DNA of 64,000 nt from Streptomyces sp. AC512_CC834 (lineage in GTDB: Bacteria > Actinomycetota > Actinomycetes > Streptomycetales > Streptomycetaceae), in NCBI RefSeq assembly GCF_019049325.1, contig NZ_JAGMUO010000104.1, forward strand, positions 194,693 to 258,692. The letters are read 5' to 3'. Each line of letters starts with the position of its first letter. Within the stretch, counting starts at the first letter, position 1. Under the pieces are notes generated by a model. That model saw nothing but the letters and a program-made list of their open reading frames with translations, had not been told where the DNA came from and searched no databases. Below, piece by piece: positions 8,648 through 17,705 of this stretch. A program made the translations under genes and the position numbers.

Positions 8648-9612
8648 ACGACGCGCTCGACGTCACGCTGCGGCTCCTGGTCGTCTTCGTCGTCTTCCTC
8701 GCCTTCCCCCTGATCGTCGGTCAGACCGAGCACAAGGTGATGGCCCACATGCAGGGCCGCCTGGGTCCGATGTACGCGGGCGGCTTCCACGGCTGGGCCC
8801 AGCTCGTCGCGGACGGCGTGAAGTTCGCGCAGAAGGAGGACGTGGTCCCCGCCGACGCGGACCGCCGCATCTTCCAGCTCGCCCCCGCCGTGGCCCTGTT
8901 GCCGTACCTCCTGGTGCTCCTGGCCATTCCCGTCGGGCCCGGAGAGGGCGCGGTCGGTCAGGTCGTCGACGCGGGCGTCTTCTTCGTCCTCGCCGTCATG
9001 GGCGTGGGAGTCCTCGGCTCGCTCATGGCCGGCTGGTCCTCCGCCAACAAGTTCTCCCTCCTCGGCGGCCTGCGTACCGCCGCCCAGCTCCTCGCGTACG
9101 AACTCCCGATGCTGCTGACCGCCGCCTCCGTGGCGATGGCGGCCGGCACCGTCTCGCTCGTCGGTATCCTCGACGCCTTCGAGTGGTGGTGGCTGCCCTG
9201 GCAGATCGTCGGCGCGATCGTCTTCTTCGTCGCGGGGCTGGCCGAACTCCAGCGGCCCCCCTTCGACATGCCGGTCGCCGACTCGGAGATCATCTTCGGT
9301 GCCTACACCGAGTACACCGGCCTGCGCTTCGCTCTGTTCCTCCTCGCCGAGTACGCCGGAATCGTCGTCCTGTGCGGCCTGACCACCGTCCTCTTCCTGG
9401 GCGGCTGGCACGGCCCCTGGGGTGCCGACGGCCTCGGCTGGGTGTGGACCCTGCTGAAGGCGGCCGTCCTCGCCTTCGTCGTGATCTGGCTGCGCGTGAC
9501 CTACCCGCGCCTGCGTGAGGACCAGCTCCAGAAACTGTCCTGGACGGTCCTTGTCCCCCTCTCCCTCGCCCAGATCGCCCTCACCGGCATCGTCAAGGTG
9601 GTGATCGCGTAA
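8644..9612 (+). CDS. nuoH: NADH-quinone oxidoreductase subunit H-like protein
   Basis: A 322-residue, eight-helix membrane subunit that forms the entrance of the quinone channel and links the peripheral arm to the pump. Family landmarks are GQTEHKVMAHMQGRLGPMYAGG near the N-terminus, ADGVKFAQKED, and AELQRPPFDMPVADSEI with its acidic residues facing the quinone cavity. The GTG at 8644 overlaps the nuoC stop. It follows nuoC directly, whereas canonical operons place nuoD-E-F-G between them. Confidence 0.95.
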   Translation: MNDALDVTLRLLVVFVVFLAFPLIVGQTEHKVMAHMQGRLGPMYAGGFHGWAQLVADGVKFAQKEDVVPADADRRIFQLAPAVALLPYLLVLLAIPVGPGEGAVGQVVDAGVFFVLAVMGVGVLGSLMAGWSSANKFSLLGGLRTAAQLLAYELPMLLTAASVAMAAGTVSLVGILDAFEWWWLPWQIVGAIVFFVAGLAELQRPPFDMPVADSEIIFGAYTEYTGLRFALFLLAEYAGIVVLCGLTTVLFLGGWHGPWGADGLGWVWTLLKAAVLAFVVIWLRVTYPRLREDQLQKLSWTVLVPLSLAQIALTGIVKVVIA

Positions 9613-10259
9613 TGGCCCCCGTCCCCGGCAGCGGCCTGGCCAAGGGCCTGGCCGTCACCCTGCGCACGATGACGCGGAAGACCGTCACCCAGCAGTACCC
9701 GGACGCCCAGCCGGAACTCCCGCCCCGCAGCCGCGGCGTGATCGGCCTGTTCGAGGAGAACTGCACGGTCTGCATGCTGTGCGCCCGCGAGTGTCCCGAC
9801 TGGTGCATCTACATCGACTCCCACAAGGAGACGGTCCCGGCGTCCACGCCCGGGGGCCGCGACCGCAGCCGCAACGTCCTCGACCGTTTCGCCATCGACT
9901 TCGCCCTGTGCATGTACTGCGGTATCTGCATCGAGGTCTGTCCTTTCGACGCCCTGTTCTGGTCCCCGGAGTTCGAGTACTCCGAGACCGACATCCGTGA
10001 ACTCACCCACGAACGCGACAAGCTCCGCGAGTGGATGTGGACGGTCCCGGCCCCGCCCGCCCTCGACCCCGGCGCGGAGGAACCCAAGGAACTCGCCGCC
10101 GCCCGCAAGAGCGCCGACAAACTGGCCGCGCAGCAGGAGGCGGCCGGGGAGACCGCGTCCCTCGCCGACGAGCAGGCCCGTGCCGCCGAGCAGCCCACCC
10201 GCCCGGCGGGCGACTCCAAGCAGCAGACGGACCAGCCCGAGCAGGAGGGCCCGGAATGA
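9612..10259 (+). CDS. nuoI: NADH-quinone oxidoreductase subunit I-like protein (2[4Fe-4S])
   Basis: A 215-residue ferredoxin-like subunit. Two complete [4Fe-4S] motifs are visible: CTVCMLCARECP (about residue 50) and CMYCGICIEVCP (about residue 99). These are clusters N6a/N6b, which wire electrons toward N2. Residues from about 155 on form an Ala/Glu/Gln-rich tail (AARKSADKLAAQQEAAGE) not needed for the fold. The ATG overlaps the last base of the nuoH TAA. In a complex lacking NuoEFG, this subunit is the natural entry point for electrons from reduced ferredoxin (inference). Confidence 0.95.
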   Translation: MAPVPGSGLAKGLAVTLRTMTRKTVTQQYPDAQPELPPRSRGVIGLFEENCTVCMLCARECPDWCIYIDSHKETVPASTPGGRDRSRNVLDRFAIDFALCMYCGICIEVCPFDALFWSPEFEYSETDIRELTHERDKLREWMWTVPAPPALDPGAEEPKELAAARKSADKLAAQQEAAGETASLADEQARAAEQPTRPAGDSKQQTDQPEQEGPE

Positions 10260-11077
10260 CCCTCGCAGTGACCGTCGGCCACCTCGCCGCGGACTCGACG
10301 ACCGCGGCTGGCGCATCGCACGGCTTCCTCTCCCCGACCGGTGTCGAGATCGTCTTCCTCCTCGTCGGTCTGGTCACCCTCGGAGCCGCCGTCGTCACCG
10401 TCACCACCCGCCAGCTCGTACACGCCGCGCTGTGGCTGGTGGTGGCCCTCGGCGGCCTCGCCGTCGAATACCTCCTGCTCACCGCCGAGTTCATCGCCTG
10501 GGTCCAGGTCCTCATCTATGTCGGTGCCGTCGTCGTCCTCATCCTTTTCGGTCTGATGCTGACCAGAGCCCCCATCGGCCGTTCCCCGGACGCCGACTCC
10601 GGCAACCGCTGGGCCGCCCTCACCGTCGCCGTGGCTTCCGCCGCGGCGCTGGTATGGGTCGTCGTCGACGCCTTCCGCACCACGTGGATCGACTTGGACG
10701 GCCCCGCCGCCGGCTCCACCGCAGTCACCGGAGCGAGCCTCTTCCAGAACTGGGTCCTTCCCTTCGAGGCCCTCTCCGTCCTCCTCCTCGCCGCCCTGGT
10801 CGGCGCCATCGTGCTGTCCCGCAAGGCCAAGGCGGACCGGGCGGCCGACGGCGCCCGGACCGGCACGGCACGGACAGCCCACGCCGACCGGCAGCCGGAC
10901 GCCGACCGGCAGCCGGACGCCGACCGGCAGCCGGACGCCGACCGGCAGCCGGACGCCGACCGGCAGTCCGACGCGGACCCCGGTACCGACGCGGACCCCG
11001 GTACCGACGCGGACCGGGGTACCGACGCGGACCGCGGTACCGACGCCGACGGTGCCGACAAGGATGGTGTCCGCTGA
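10256..11077 (+). CDS. nuoJ: NADH-quinone oxidoreductase subunit J-like protein with repeat tail
   Basis: A 273-residue subunit. The first 200 or so residues hold five hydrophobic helices typical of NuoJ, including VQVLIYVGAVVVLILFGLML. After the last helix comes a charged tail made of tandem hexapeptides, ADRQPD then ADPGTD/ADRGTD, encoded by nine 18-bp DNA repeats. The ATG overlaps the nuoI stop. The tail should lie on the cytoplasmic side, as do the extra tails of NuoB, C, I and K (inference from usual topology). Confidence 0.92.
   Translation: MTLAVTVGHLAADSTTAAGASHGFLSPTGVEIVFLLVGLVTLGAAVVTVTTRQLVHAALWLVVALGGLAVEYLLLTAEFIAWVQVLIYVGAVVVLILFGLMLTRAPIGRSPDADSGNRWAALTVAVASAAALVWVVVDAFRTTWIDLDGPAAGSTAVTGASLFQNWVLPFEALSVLLLAALVGAIVLSRKAKADRAADGARTGTARTAHADRQPDADRQPDADRQPDADRQPDADRQSDADPGTDADPGTDADRGTDADRGTDADGADKDGVR
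10883..11044 (+). repeat. Nine in-frame 18-bp tandem repeats in nuoJ
   Basis: Five units of GCCGACCGGCAGCCGGAC type (10883-10972, the last with one substitution cluster) are followed by four related units of GCGGACCCCGGTACCGAC type (10973-11044). The unit is a multiple of three, so copy-number change would lengthen or shorten the NuoJ tail by six residues without breaking the frame. Confidence 0.95.
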
Positions 11078-11466
11078 TGCACCTCGCCTATCCGGCCGTC
11101 CTCTCCGCCCTCCTCTTCTGCACGGGCCTCTACGGCGTCCTCGCCCGCCGCAACGCGATCCTGGTCCTGATGTCGGTCGAGCTGATGCTCAACGCCGTCA
11201 ACCTCAACCTGGTCGCCTTCGACGTCTGGCTCAGCAAGGCCGCGGAAGAGACCCTGCACTCCGGCCAGGCCCTGACCCTGTTCACGATCGCCATCGCGGC
11301 CGCCGAGATCGGCATCGGCCTGGCGATCGTCCTCGCCGTCCACCGCAACAGCGGCACCTCGGACATCGACAAGCTTCGCGACACCGCCGAGGGTCACGAA
11401 CCGGACGGACCCGACACCGAGACCCCCGCGACCGGGACGGCCGAGAAGGCTGAGGCCACCGCGTGA
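11077..11466 (+). CDS. nuoK: NADH-quinone oxidoreductase subunit K-like protein
   Basis: A 129-residue antiporter-like membrane subunit with three helices. The conserved membrane glutamates occur in LMSVELMLNAVNLNLV and in AAAEIGIGLAIVLAV. Usual NuoK is about 100 residues; the extra 28 or so C-terminal residues are acidic and Pro/Thr-rich. The ATG overlaps the final A of the nuoJ TGA. Confidence 0.94.
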   Translation: MHLAYPAVLSALLFCTGLYGVLARRNAILVLMSVELMLNAVNLNLVAFDVWLSKAAEETLHSGQALTLFTIAIAAAEIGIGLAIVLAVHRNSGTSDIDKLRDTAEGHEPDGPDTETPATGTAEKAEATA

Positions 11467-13457
11467 CCACGACCACCCTCGCCGTACTCGTCCCCCTCCT
11501 TCCCTTCCTCGGGGCAGCCGCCGGCCTTCTGCTGGGCCGGTCGGCGCCCGGGTTCGTCCGCCCCCTCGCCGTCCTGCCGACGCTGGCGGCCCTCGTCCTC
11601 GCCGTACTCGTCGCGGCCCGCCAGGGCGGTGACCGGGCCGTCGACGCCGCCACCGAACTGACACCCACCGGTTCGGTCCCCGTCGAACTCGCCCTGCACA
11701 TCGACGGCTTCGCCGCCCTCGCCGCGGTCCTGGTCGGCTGCGTCGCCGGCTGCGTGCAGATCTACTCCATGGGCTACCTGCGCGACGACCCGCGCTACGC
11801 CTCGTACGCCGCTCTCGTCTCGCTGTTCACCTCCGCCATGTTCCTCGTCGTCTACTCCGGCGACCTGATGGTGCTGCTGGTCGGCTGGGAGATCATGGGC
11901 ATCTGCTCGTACTTCCTGGTCGGCCACTACTGGGAGACCCCGGAGGCGCGCGCCGCCTCCCTCAAGGCCTTCCTGGTGACCAAGCTCGGTGACGTCCCCT
12001 TCCTGATCGGTCTGCTGGCGCTGGCCACCGAGGCCGGCTCCTTTCGCATCACCGAGATCCTGCGTGCGGTGGCGAGCGGATCGCTCGACCACCCGACGCT
12101 GATCGTGCTACTGCTCCTGGCCGGTGTGGCGGGCAAGTCGGCGCAGTTCCCGCTGCACACCTGGCTCCCCGACGCGATGGCGGGCCCGACGCCCGTCTCC
12201 GCGCTGATCCACGCCGCGACAATGGTCGCCGCCGGTGTCTACTTCGTCGCCCGGCTCCTCCCGCTCTTCGAGGCCTCACGGGCCGCGATGGTCGTCCTCG
12301 CCGTCATGGCCGCCGTCACGATGGTCGGCTCGGCGCTCGCCGCACTCGCCCAGGACGACATCAAGCGCGTCCTCGCCTACTCGACGATCGGACAACTCGG
12401 CTACATGACCGGCGCCCTCGCCGCGGGAGACCGCGGTGCCGCCGTCTTCCACCTCCTTACGCACGGCGCCTTCAAGGCGCTGCTGTTCCTCGCCGCCGGC
12501 GTGATCATCCACGCCGCCGGCACCAATTCGCTGGCCGCCATGTCCCGCATGCACAACCTGCGCGAACGCGTCCCCGACGCCTACTGGACGATGACCGTGG
12601 CGCTGCTCGCCCTCGCCGCGATCCCGCCCTTCAGCGGCTTCTTCTCCAAGGAGTCCGTCCTCGGTGTCGCGGAGCACGTCGCCACCGGCCACACCGAGCA
12701 CGCGCCCGGCGCCGCCGGCTGGACCGTCCTCGTCGCTGGACTGATCACGGCCCTGCTCACCGCCGCCTACGCGACCCGTCTGTGGCTGCTGGCCTTCCGC
12801 GGACGCGGCGCCGAGGCCCCCGACCACGGGAGGCAACCGGTGGTCATGAACGCCGTGCTCTGGGTGCTCGCCCTCCCCTCACTCGCGCTGGGCGGGCTCG
12901 CCTTCCGCCTGCTGCCCGACTGGTTCGACGGCCACGACCTCACCCCGACCCTCACCACCTCCGTGCTCGGCACGGGAGTGGCCCTGGTCGGCGGCATCGT
13001 CACCTATGCCGCCTGGCGTCACACCACGGCGCTCGCGGCCGGCACCCCGCTCGGCGCGGTCGCGGCCCACCCCGAGGGCGACGCCGCCCTGGTGGAGTCC
13101 GAGGCCATCGCCAGCCACAGGCCCGCCTACGGAGACCTCGCCTCCGCGCCCGACCCCTCGGATCCGGGACGGCTCCTGCTGGGCCCGATGCACCGGCACG
13201 CGGCCGTCGGCTTCCACCTCGACGCGGTGTACACGACCCTCTTCGTCCGCCCGGTCCAGGCCGGCGCGAGCCTCGTCCGGTTCCTCGACCGCGAGGTCGT
13301 CGACACCTACGTACGCGCTGCGGGCACCCTGCCCCGGCTGCTCGGGTCCGCCGTGCGACGCGCCCAGACCGGCAATGTGCAGACCTATGTGAGCGCGCTG
13401 CTCGCCGGCACCGTCGTCCTCGCGGTCGCCGCCGTCCTCGTCGCCACGGGAGCGTGA
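11463..13457 (+). CDS. nuoL: NADH-quinone oxidoreductase subunit L-like protein
   Basis: A 664-residue antiporter-like proton-pumping subunit with about 14-16 helices and the long lateral helix at the C-terminal end. Landmarks are VGWEIMGICSYFLVGHYW (conserved Glu on helix 5), LHTWLPDAMAGPTPVSALIHAATMV, and DDIKRVLAYSTIGQLGYM with the pumping Lys. The GTG start overlaps the nuoK stop. Slightly longer than the usual 610-630 residues because of a loop before the C-terminal helix. Confidence 0.96.
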   Translation: MTTTTLAVLVPLLPFLGAAAGLLLGRSAPGFVRPLAVLPTLAALVLAVLVAARQGGDRAVDAATELTPTGSVPVELALHIDGFAALAAVLVGCVAGCVQIYSMGYLRDDPRYASYAALVSLFTSAMFLVVYSGDLMVLLVGWEIMGICSYFLVGHYWETPEARAASLKAFLVTKLGDVPFLIGLLALATEAGSFRITEILRAVASGSLDHPTLIVLLLLAGVAGKSAQFPLHTWLPDAMAGPTPVSALIHAATMVAAGVYFVARLLPLFEASRAAMVVLAVMAAVTMVGSALAALAQDDIKRVLAYSTIGQLGYMTGALAAGDRGAAVFHLLTHGAFKALLFLAAGVIIHAAGTNSLAAMSRMHNLRERVPDAYWTMTVALLALAAIPPFSGFFSKESVLGVAEHVATGHTEHAPGAAGWTVLVAGLITALLTAAYATRLWLLAFRGRGAEAPDHGRQPVVMNAVLWVLALPSLALGGLAFRLLPDWFDGHDLTPTLTTSVLGTGVALVGGIVTYAAWRHTTALAAGTPLGAVAAHPEGDAALVESEAIASHRPAYGDLASAPDPSDPGRLLLGPMHRHAAVGFHLDAVYTTLFVRPVQAGASLVRFLDREVVDTYVRAAGTLPRLLGSAVRRAQTGNVQTYVSALLAGTVVLAVAAVLVATGA

Positions 13458-13463
13458 GCAGGC

Positions 13464-15038
13464 GTGATCGATATCAACGAGTCCGTGATGCAGTTCCTTC
13501 TCGCGTTCGTCGTCGTCGGCCCGCTTCTCGGCGCCGCCGCCGCTCTTGTGCCGGCCCCGCCCGGGCTGAAGGGGAAGTCCCCCGAGCAGGCCGTACTCCG
13601 GCACGGCCTGACCGTCACCGGCGCCGTCCTCATCGCCGCGGTCGTCCTCGTGCTCGGCTTCGACCACGACCATCCGTCGAAGATGCAGGCCAGCACCGAC
13701 ATCAGTTGGATCCCGGCACTCGACGTGCGCATCCACCTCGGCATCGACGGCATCTCCCTCCCCCTGCTGGTCCTGACCGCGCTGCTGACCTTCCTCTGCG
13801 CGCTCTACTCGTACTTCAAGCAGCCCCGGGTCCCCAGCCCCAAGGCCTTCGTCGCGCTCCTGCTCGTCCTGGAGTCCGGCACCCTCGCGACCTTCGCCGT
13901 CCTCGATCTGATCCTGTTCTTCCTGGCCTTCGAGATGGTCCTCATCCCGATGTACTTCCTCATCGCCCGCTGGGGCGGCGAGGGACGGGCCGCGGCCGCC
14001 TGGAAGTTCATCCTCTTCACGCTCCTCGGCTCCGTCGTCATGCTGCTCGGCCTGCTCCTGATCGGAATCACGGCGGGCACATTCGACATGGTGGCACTCG
14101 CCACTGACAACGGCCGGTCGCTGACCACATCCGTGCAGGTCATCGCGGTCCTGGCGATCGGGATCGGGCTCGCGGTGAAGACGCCGATGTGGCCGCTGCA
14201 CAGTTGGCTGCCCGACGCCCACACCGCCGCGCCGACCGTCGGTTCGGTCCTGCTGGCCGGCGTCCTGTTGAAGATGGGGACGTACGGGTTCGTCCGGATC
14301 CTGCTCCCGGCCGCGCCGGACGGCTTCCGCGTCTTCGCGCCCTACCTCGCCGCGCTCGCCGTGGTCGGCATCATCTACGGCTCGCTGGCCTGCCTGGCCC
14401 TCGCCAAACGGGGCGCGAAGGGCGACCTCAAACGCCTCATCGCCTACTCCTCCGTCGGCCACATGGGCTTCGTCCTGCTCGGCATCGCCACGATGACCCC
14501 GACCGGCGTGAACGGTGCCCTGTTCGCCAACATCGCCCACGGCCTCATCACCGGCCTGCTCTTCTTCGTGGTCGGTGCCCTCAAGGACCGCACCGGCACG
14601 ACCGACCTCGACACCCTCGCCGAGGAGACCGGAGCGGCCCTGTACGGCAAGGCACCGCGCCTCGGCGGCCTGCTCGCCTTCGCCGCGGTCGCCTCGCTCG
14701 GCCTGCCGGGCCTGGCCGGATTCTGGGGCGAGATGCTCGCCCTGTTCGGCGCCTTCGACCCGCACGCCGACCTCAGCCGCCCCGCCTTCCTCACCTTCAT
14801 GGCGATCGCGGCGTTCGGCACGCTGCTGACCGCCGCGTACATGCTGATCGTGGTCCGTCGTGTCTGCATGGGCGCCGTACCGCGGGACGCCCCGGCCCTC
14901 ACCGACGTACGCACGTACGAGTTCGCCGCCTGGACCCCGCTCGTCGCCCTCACCGTCGTCGCCGGACTGTGGCCCAAAACCCTCCTCGGGCTGACCGACC
15001 CGGCCGTGCAGCAGCTCCTCTCAGGAGGCACCCGATGA
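13464..15038 (+). CDS. nuoM: NADH-quinone oxidoreductase subunit M-like protein
   Basis: A 524-residue antiporter-like subunit. It contains FLAFEMVLIPMYFLIARWGG (conserved Glu), MWPLHSWLPDAHTAAPTVGS, and DLKRLIAYSSVGHMGFVLLG with the conserved Lys and His. Start is GTG at 13464, six bases after the nuoL stop, the only non-overlapping junction in the operon. Together with L and N it forms the proton-translocating membrane arm. Confidence 0.96.
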   Translation: MIDINESVMQFLLAFVVVGPLLGAAAALVPAPPGLKGKSPEQAVLRHGLTVTGAVLIAAVVLVLGFDHDHPSKMQASTDISWIPALDVRIHLGIDGISLPLLVLTALLTFLCALYSYFKQPRVPSPKAFVALLLVLESGTLATFAVLDLILFFLAFEMVLIPMYFLIARWGGEGRAAAAWKFILFTLLGSVVMLLGLLLIGITAGTFDMVALATDNGRSLTTSVQVIAVLAIGIGLAVKTPMWPLHSWLPDAHTAAPTVGSVLLAGVLLKMGTYGFVRILLPAAPDGFRVFAPYLAALAVVGIIYGSLACLALAKRGAKGDLKRLIAYSSVGHMGFVLLGIATMTPTGVNGALFANIAHGLITGLLFFVVGALKDRTGTTDLDTLAEETGAALYGKAPRLGGLLAFAAVASLGLPGLAGFWGEMLALFGAFDPHADLSRPAFLTFMAIAAFGTLLTAAYMLIVVRRVCMGAVPRDAPALTDVRTYEFAAWTPLVALTVVAGLWPKTLLGLTDPAVQQLLSGGTR

Positions 15039-16582
15039 GCGTCCAGGCCCAGACCCTCGCCGAGCCGTTGTCGCAGCCCCTGGCCCAGAACCTCGTCCAG
15101 TCCGTCGACTGGCTCGCCATCGCGCCGCCCACCATCACGGCGCTCGTCGGACTCGTCGTCCTCGTCGCCGACCTCTTCGTCAAGGACGCCCGCAAGTCGC
15201 TGCTCGGCTGGATCTCGCTCGCCGGACTCGCCGCCTCCGCCCTCATGCTGCTGCCCCTGGTGAACGACGACCGCTCGACGTTCTGCCTGACCGGCGAGCC
15301 CGGCGTCTGCAGCTACACCGCGGACACGTTCACCCTCGCCATCCAGTTCCTGGTCCTCGGCGGCGCGCTCCTGACCGCCCTCCTGTCCGTCACCGCCGTG
15401 AAGGACGCCGACCGGGGGCTCCCCGAGGGCGAGTTCTGGTTCCTGCTGCTCTCCTCCGCGGCCGGCGCCGCCCTCCTGCCCGCCTCCCGCGACCTGGCGA
15501 CCCTCATCGTCGCCCTGGAGGTCGCCTCCCTGCCCGCCTTCGCCCTCGTCGGCCTGCGGCAGGGCGACCGCAGATCCTCCGAAGCGGCCCTGAAGTTCTT
15601 CCTGTCCTCGGTCACCGCGACCGCGGTCAGCCTCATGGGCATCAGCTTCGTCTACGCCACCACGGGCACCCTCTATCTCACCCAGGTGGCCGACCGCATC
15701 CAGCACGTCGACGGACAGTTCACCACGCTCGCCCAGACCGGCGTCGTCCTCACCCTCGTCGGCTTCGCCTTCAAGACGGCCGCCGTGCCCTTCCACTTCT
15801 GGGTGCCCGACACCTACGTGGGCGCCCCCCTGCCGATCGCGGCCTACCTGTCCGTCGTGGGCAAGGCGGTCGGCTTCTCGGGCCTGATCCTCGTCACGGT
15901 CGTCGCCCTCCCCTCCTATGCCGACGTCTGGGGCCCGGCCCTCGCGGCTCTGGCCGCGCTCACCATGACCGTCGGCAACGTCGGAGCCCTCCGCCAGCAG
16001 GCCACGCGCGCGTACAGCGCGGTACGCCTGCTCGCCTGGTCGTCCGTCAGCCAGGCCGGCTACCTCCTGGTGCCGATCGCCGCCGCCGCGTACTCCGACA
16101 ACCCCGAGCGCTCGATCGGCTCCACCGTCGCCTACGCCCTCATGTACGCCGTGGTGAACCTCGGCGCCTTCGCGGTCGCCGCACTCGTGGGCCGCACGAG
16201 GTCCCAGAACCGCGTGGCCGACTACCGCGGCCTGTACGCGTCCAACCCGCTCACCGCCCTGCTCCTGGCGTTCTTCCTGCTCTGCCTCGCCGGACTGCCG
16301 CCCGGCATCATCGGACTCTTCGCCAAGGTCACGGTGTTCTCCGCGGCCGTGGACGCCGGACTCGGCTGGCTGGCCGTCGTCATGGCCGTCAACGTCGTGA
16401 TCGCGCTCTTCTATTACCTCCGATGGACGGCTCTGCTGTTCCACACGCCCGAGGACGCGACCGTCAGGCACCGCGTCCCCGCCCCCCTCACGGCCGCGAT
16501 CACCGTGACCGCGGTCCTCGCCGTCGCCCTCTCCGGAGCACCCCAGTTGATCCTGCGCTTCGCCGACACCGGGCTCTTCTGA
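15035..16582 (+). CDS. nuoN: NADH-quinone oxidoreductase subunit N-like protein
   Basis: A 515-residue antiporter-like subunit and the last gene of the operon. Landmarks are VALEVASLPAFALVGLRQGD (conserved Glu), FAFKTAAVPFHFWVPDTYVGAP, and RLLAWSSVSQAGYLLVPIA. The ATG at 15035 overlaps the nuoM stop, with AGGAGG just upstream. Hydrophobic throughout, about 14 helices. A GC-rich hairpin follows the stop. Confidence 0.95.
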   Translation: MSVQAQTLAEPLSQPLAQNLVQSVDWLAIAPPTITALVGLVVLVADLFVKDARKSLLGWISLAGLAASALMLLPLVNDDRSTFCLTGEPGVCSYTADTFTLAIQFLVLGGALLTALLSVTAVKDADRGLPEGEFWFLLLSSAAGAALLPASRDLATLIVALEVASLPAFALVGLRQGDRRSSEAALKFFLSSVTATAVSLMGISFVYATTGTLYLTQVADRIQHVDGQFTTLAQTGVVLTLVGFAFKTAAVPFHFWVPDTYVGAPLPIAAYLSVVGKAVGFSGLILVTVVALPSYADVWGPALAALAALTMTVGNVGALRQQATRAYSAVRLLAWSSVSQAGYLLVPIAAAAYSDNPERSIGSTVAYALMYAVVNLGAFAVAALVGRTRSQNRVADYRGLYASNPLTALLLAFFLLCLAGLPPGIIGLFAKVTVFSAAVDAGLGWLAVVMAVNVVIALFYYLRWTALLFHTPEDATVRHRVPAPLTAAITVTAVLAVALSGAPQLILRFADTGLF

Positions 16583-16594
16583 ACGCAGGCGTTC

Positions 16595-16636
16595 CGGCAC
16601 GCGCGTGCGGCACCCGGCCTCCACGCGCGCGTGCCG
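16595..16636 (+). terminator. Possible terminator of the nuo operon
   Basis: CGGCACGCGCG (16595-16605) is exactly complementary to CGCGCGTGCCG (16626-16636), leaving a 20-nt loop, 13 bp after the nuoN stop. There is no T tract, which is common for actinobacterial terminators. Confidence 0.45.
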
Positions 16637-16841
16637 CCCGATGCGGCCGTCACCCGTACGGACCACGTGCGCCGCGCCGGGCGCCGGGGAACTGGTGACC
16701 CTCGCCTGGCGTTGACCAGTACGGAAGGGTCCACTGGACGTGTCGCCACGGCACCGGTGGCATCGGAGACCAGCAAGCAACCACAGCGAGCGAGACCAGC
16801 AAGCGAAGGGTTCCCCTGCTGCACCACTTGGAGGGCGTACC

Positions 16842-17705
16842 GTGCACCGCCGGCACAACGGGCTCAGGACCGCAGTCCTCCTCGGAGGACTGTCCGCGCT
16901 CATCATCGTCATCGGCAGTTTCTTCGGCCGAGCGGGCCTCGTCGTCGCCGTCCTCGTCGCCCTGGGTACCAACGCGTACGCGTACTGGAACAGCGACAGG
17001 CTGGCGCTGCGCGCGATGCGTGCCCGTCCGGTGAGCGAGTTCGAGGCCCCGGCGCTGTACCGCATGGTGCGCGAGCTCTCCACCCAGGCCCGCCAGCCGA
17101 TGCCCCGCCTGTACATCTCGCCCACGGAGGCGCCGAACGCCTTCGCGACGGGCCGCAACCCGCGCAACGCGGCCGTGTGCTGTACCGAGGGCATCATGCG
17201 CCTGCTCGACGAGCGCGAGCTGCGCGGTGTCATCGGGCACGAGCTCAGCCACGTCTACAACCGCGACATCCTGATCTCCTCCGTCGCCGGCGCCCTCGCC
17301 TCCGTGATCATGTTCCTGGTCAACTTCGCCTGGCTGATCCCTGTCGGACGGTCCAACGACGACGACGGGCCAGGTCTGCTGGGCATGCTCCTCATCATGC
17401 TTCTCGGACCGCTCGCCGCCACCGTCATCCAACTGGCGATCAGTCGCTCGCGGGAGTACGAGGCCGACGTCTCCGGTGCCCAGCTCACCGGCGACCCGCT
17501 CGCCCTCGCCGGCGCCCTGCGCAAACTGGAGGTGGGCACGAAGCAGCTCCCGCTGCCCCCGGAACCCCGGATCGAGACCGCCAGCCACATGATGATTGCC
17601 AACCCCTTCCGTCCGGGGCAGGGTCTCTCGAAGATGTTCTCCACCCACCCGCCGATGGCGGAGCGAATCGCCCGGCTCGAAAAGATGGCAGGTCGTCAGC
17701 AGTGA
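16842..17705 (+). CDS. htpX: HtpX-type zinc metalloprotease (M48B)
   Basis: A 287-residue membrane-bound M48 peptidase that degrades damaged membrane proteins. Two N-terminal helices (about 12-27 and 30-48) precede the catalytic site HELSH (His133, Glu134, His137). Another hydrophobic pair follows at about 145-190, then the third zinc ligand in SREYEADVSGA. The C-terminus ends FSTHPPMAERIARLEKM, a family signature. I chose the GTG at 16842 (GGAGG seven bases upstream) over a longer frame whose extra N-terminus is not hydrophobic. Its stop overlaps the following yccF-like start, so the two are co-translated. Confidence 0.93.
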   Translation: MHRRHNGLRTAVLLGGLSALIIVIGSFFGRAGLVVAVLVALGTNAYAYWNSDRLALRAMRARPVSEFEAPALYRMVRELSTQARQPMPRLYISPTEAPNAFATGRNPRNAAVCCTEGIMRLLDERELRGVIGHELSHVYNRDILISSVAGALASVIMFLVNFAWLIPVGRSNDDDGPGLLGMLLIMLLGPLAATVIQLAISRSREYEADVSGAQLTGDPLALAGALRKLEVGTKQLPLPPEPRIETASHMMIANPFRPGQGLSKMFSTHPPMAERIARLEKMAGRQQ

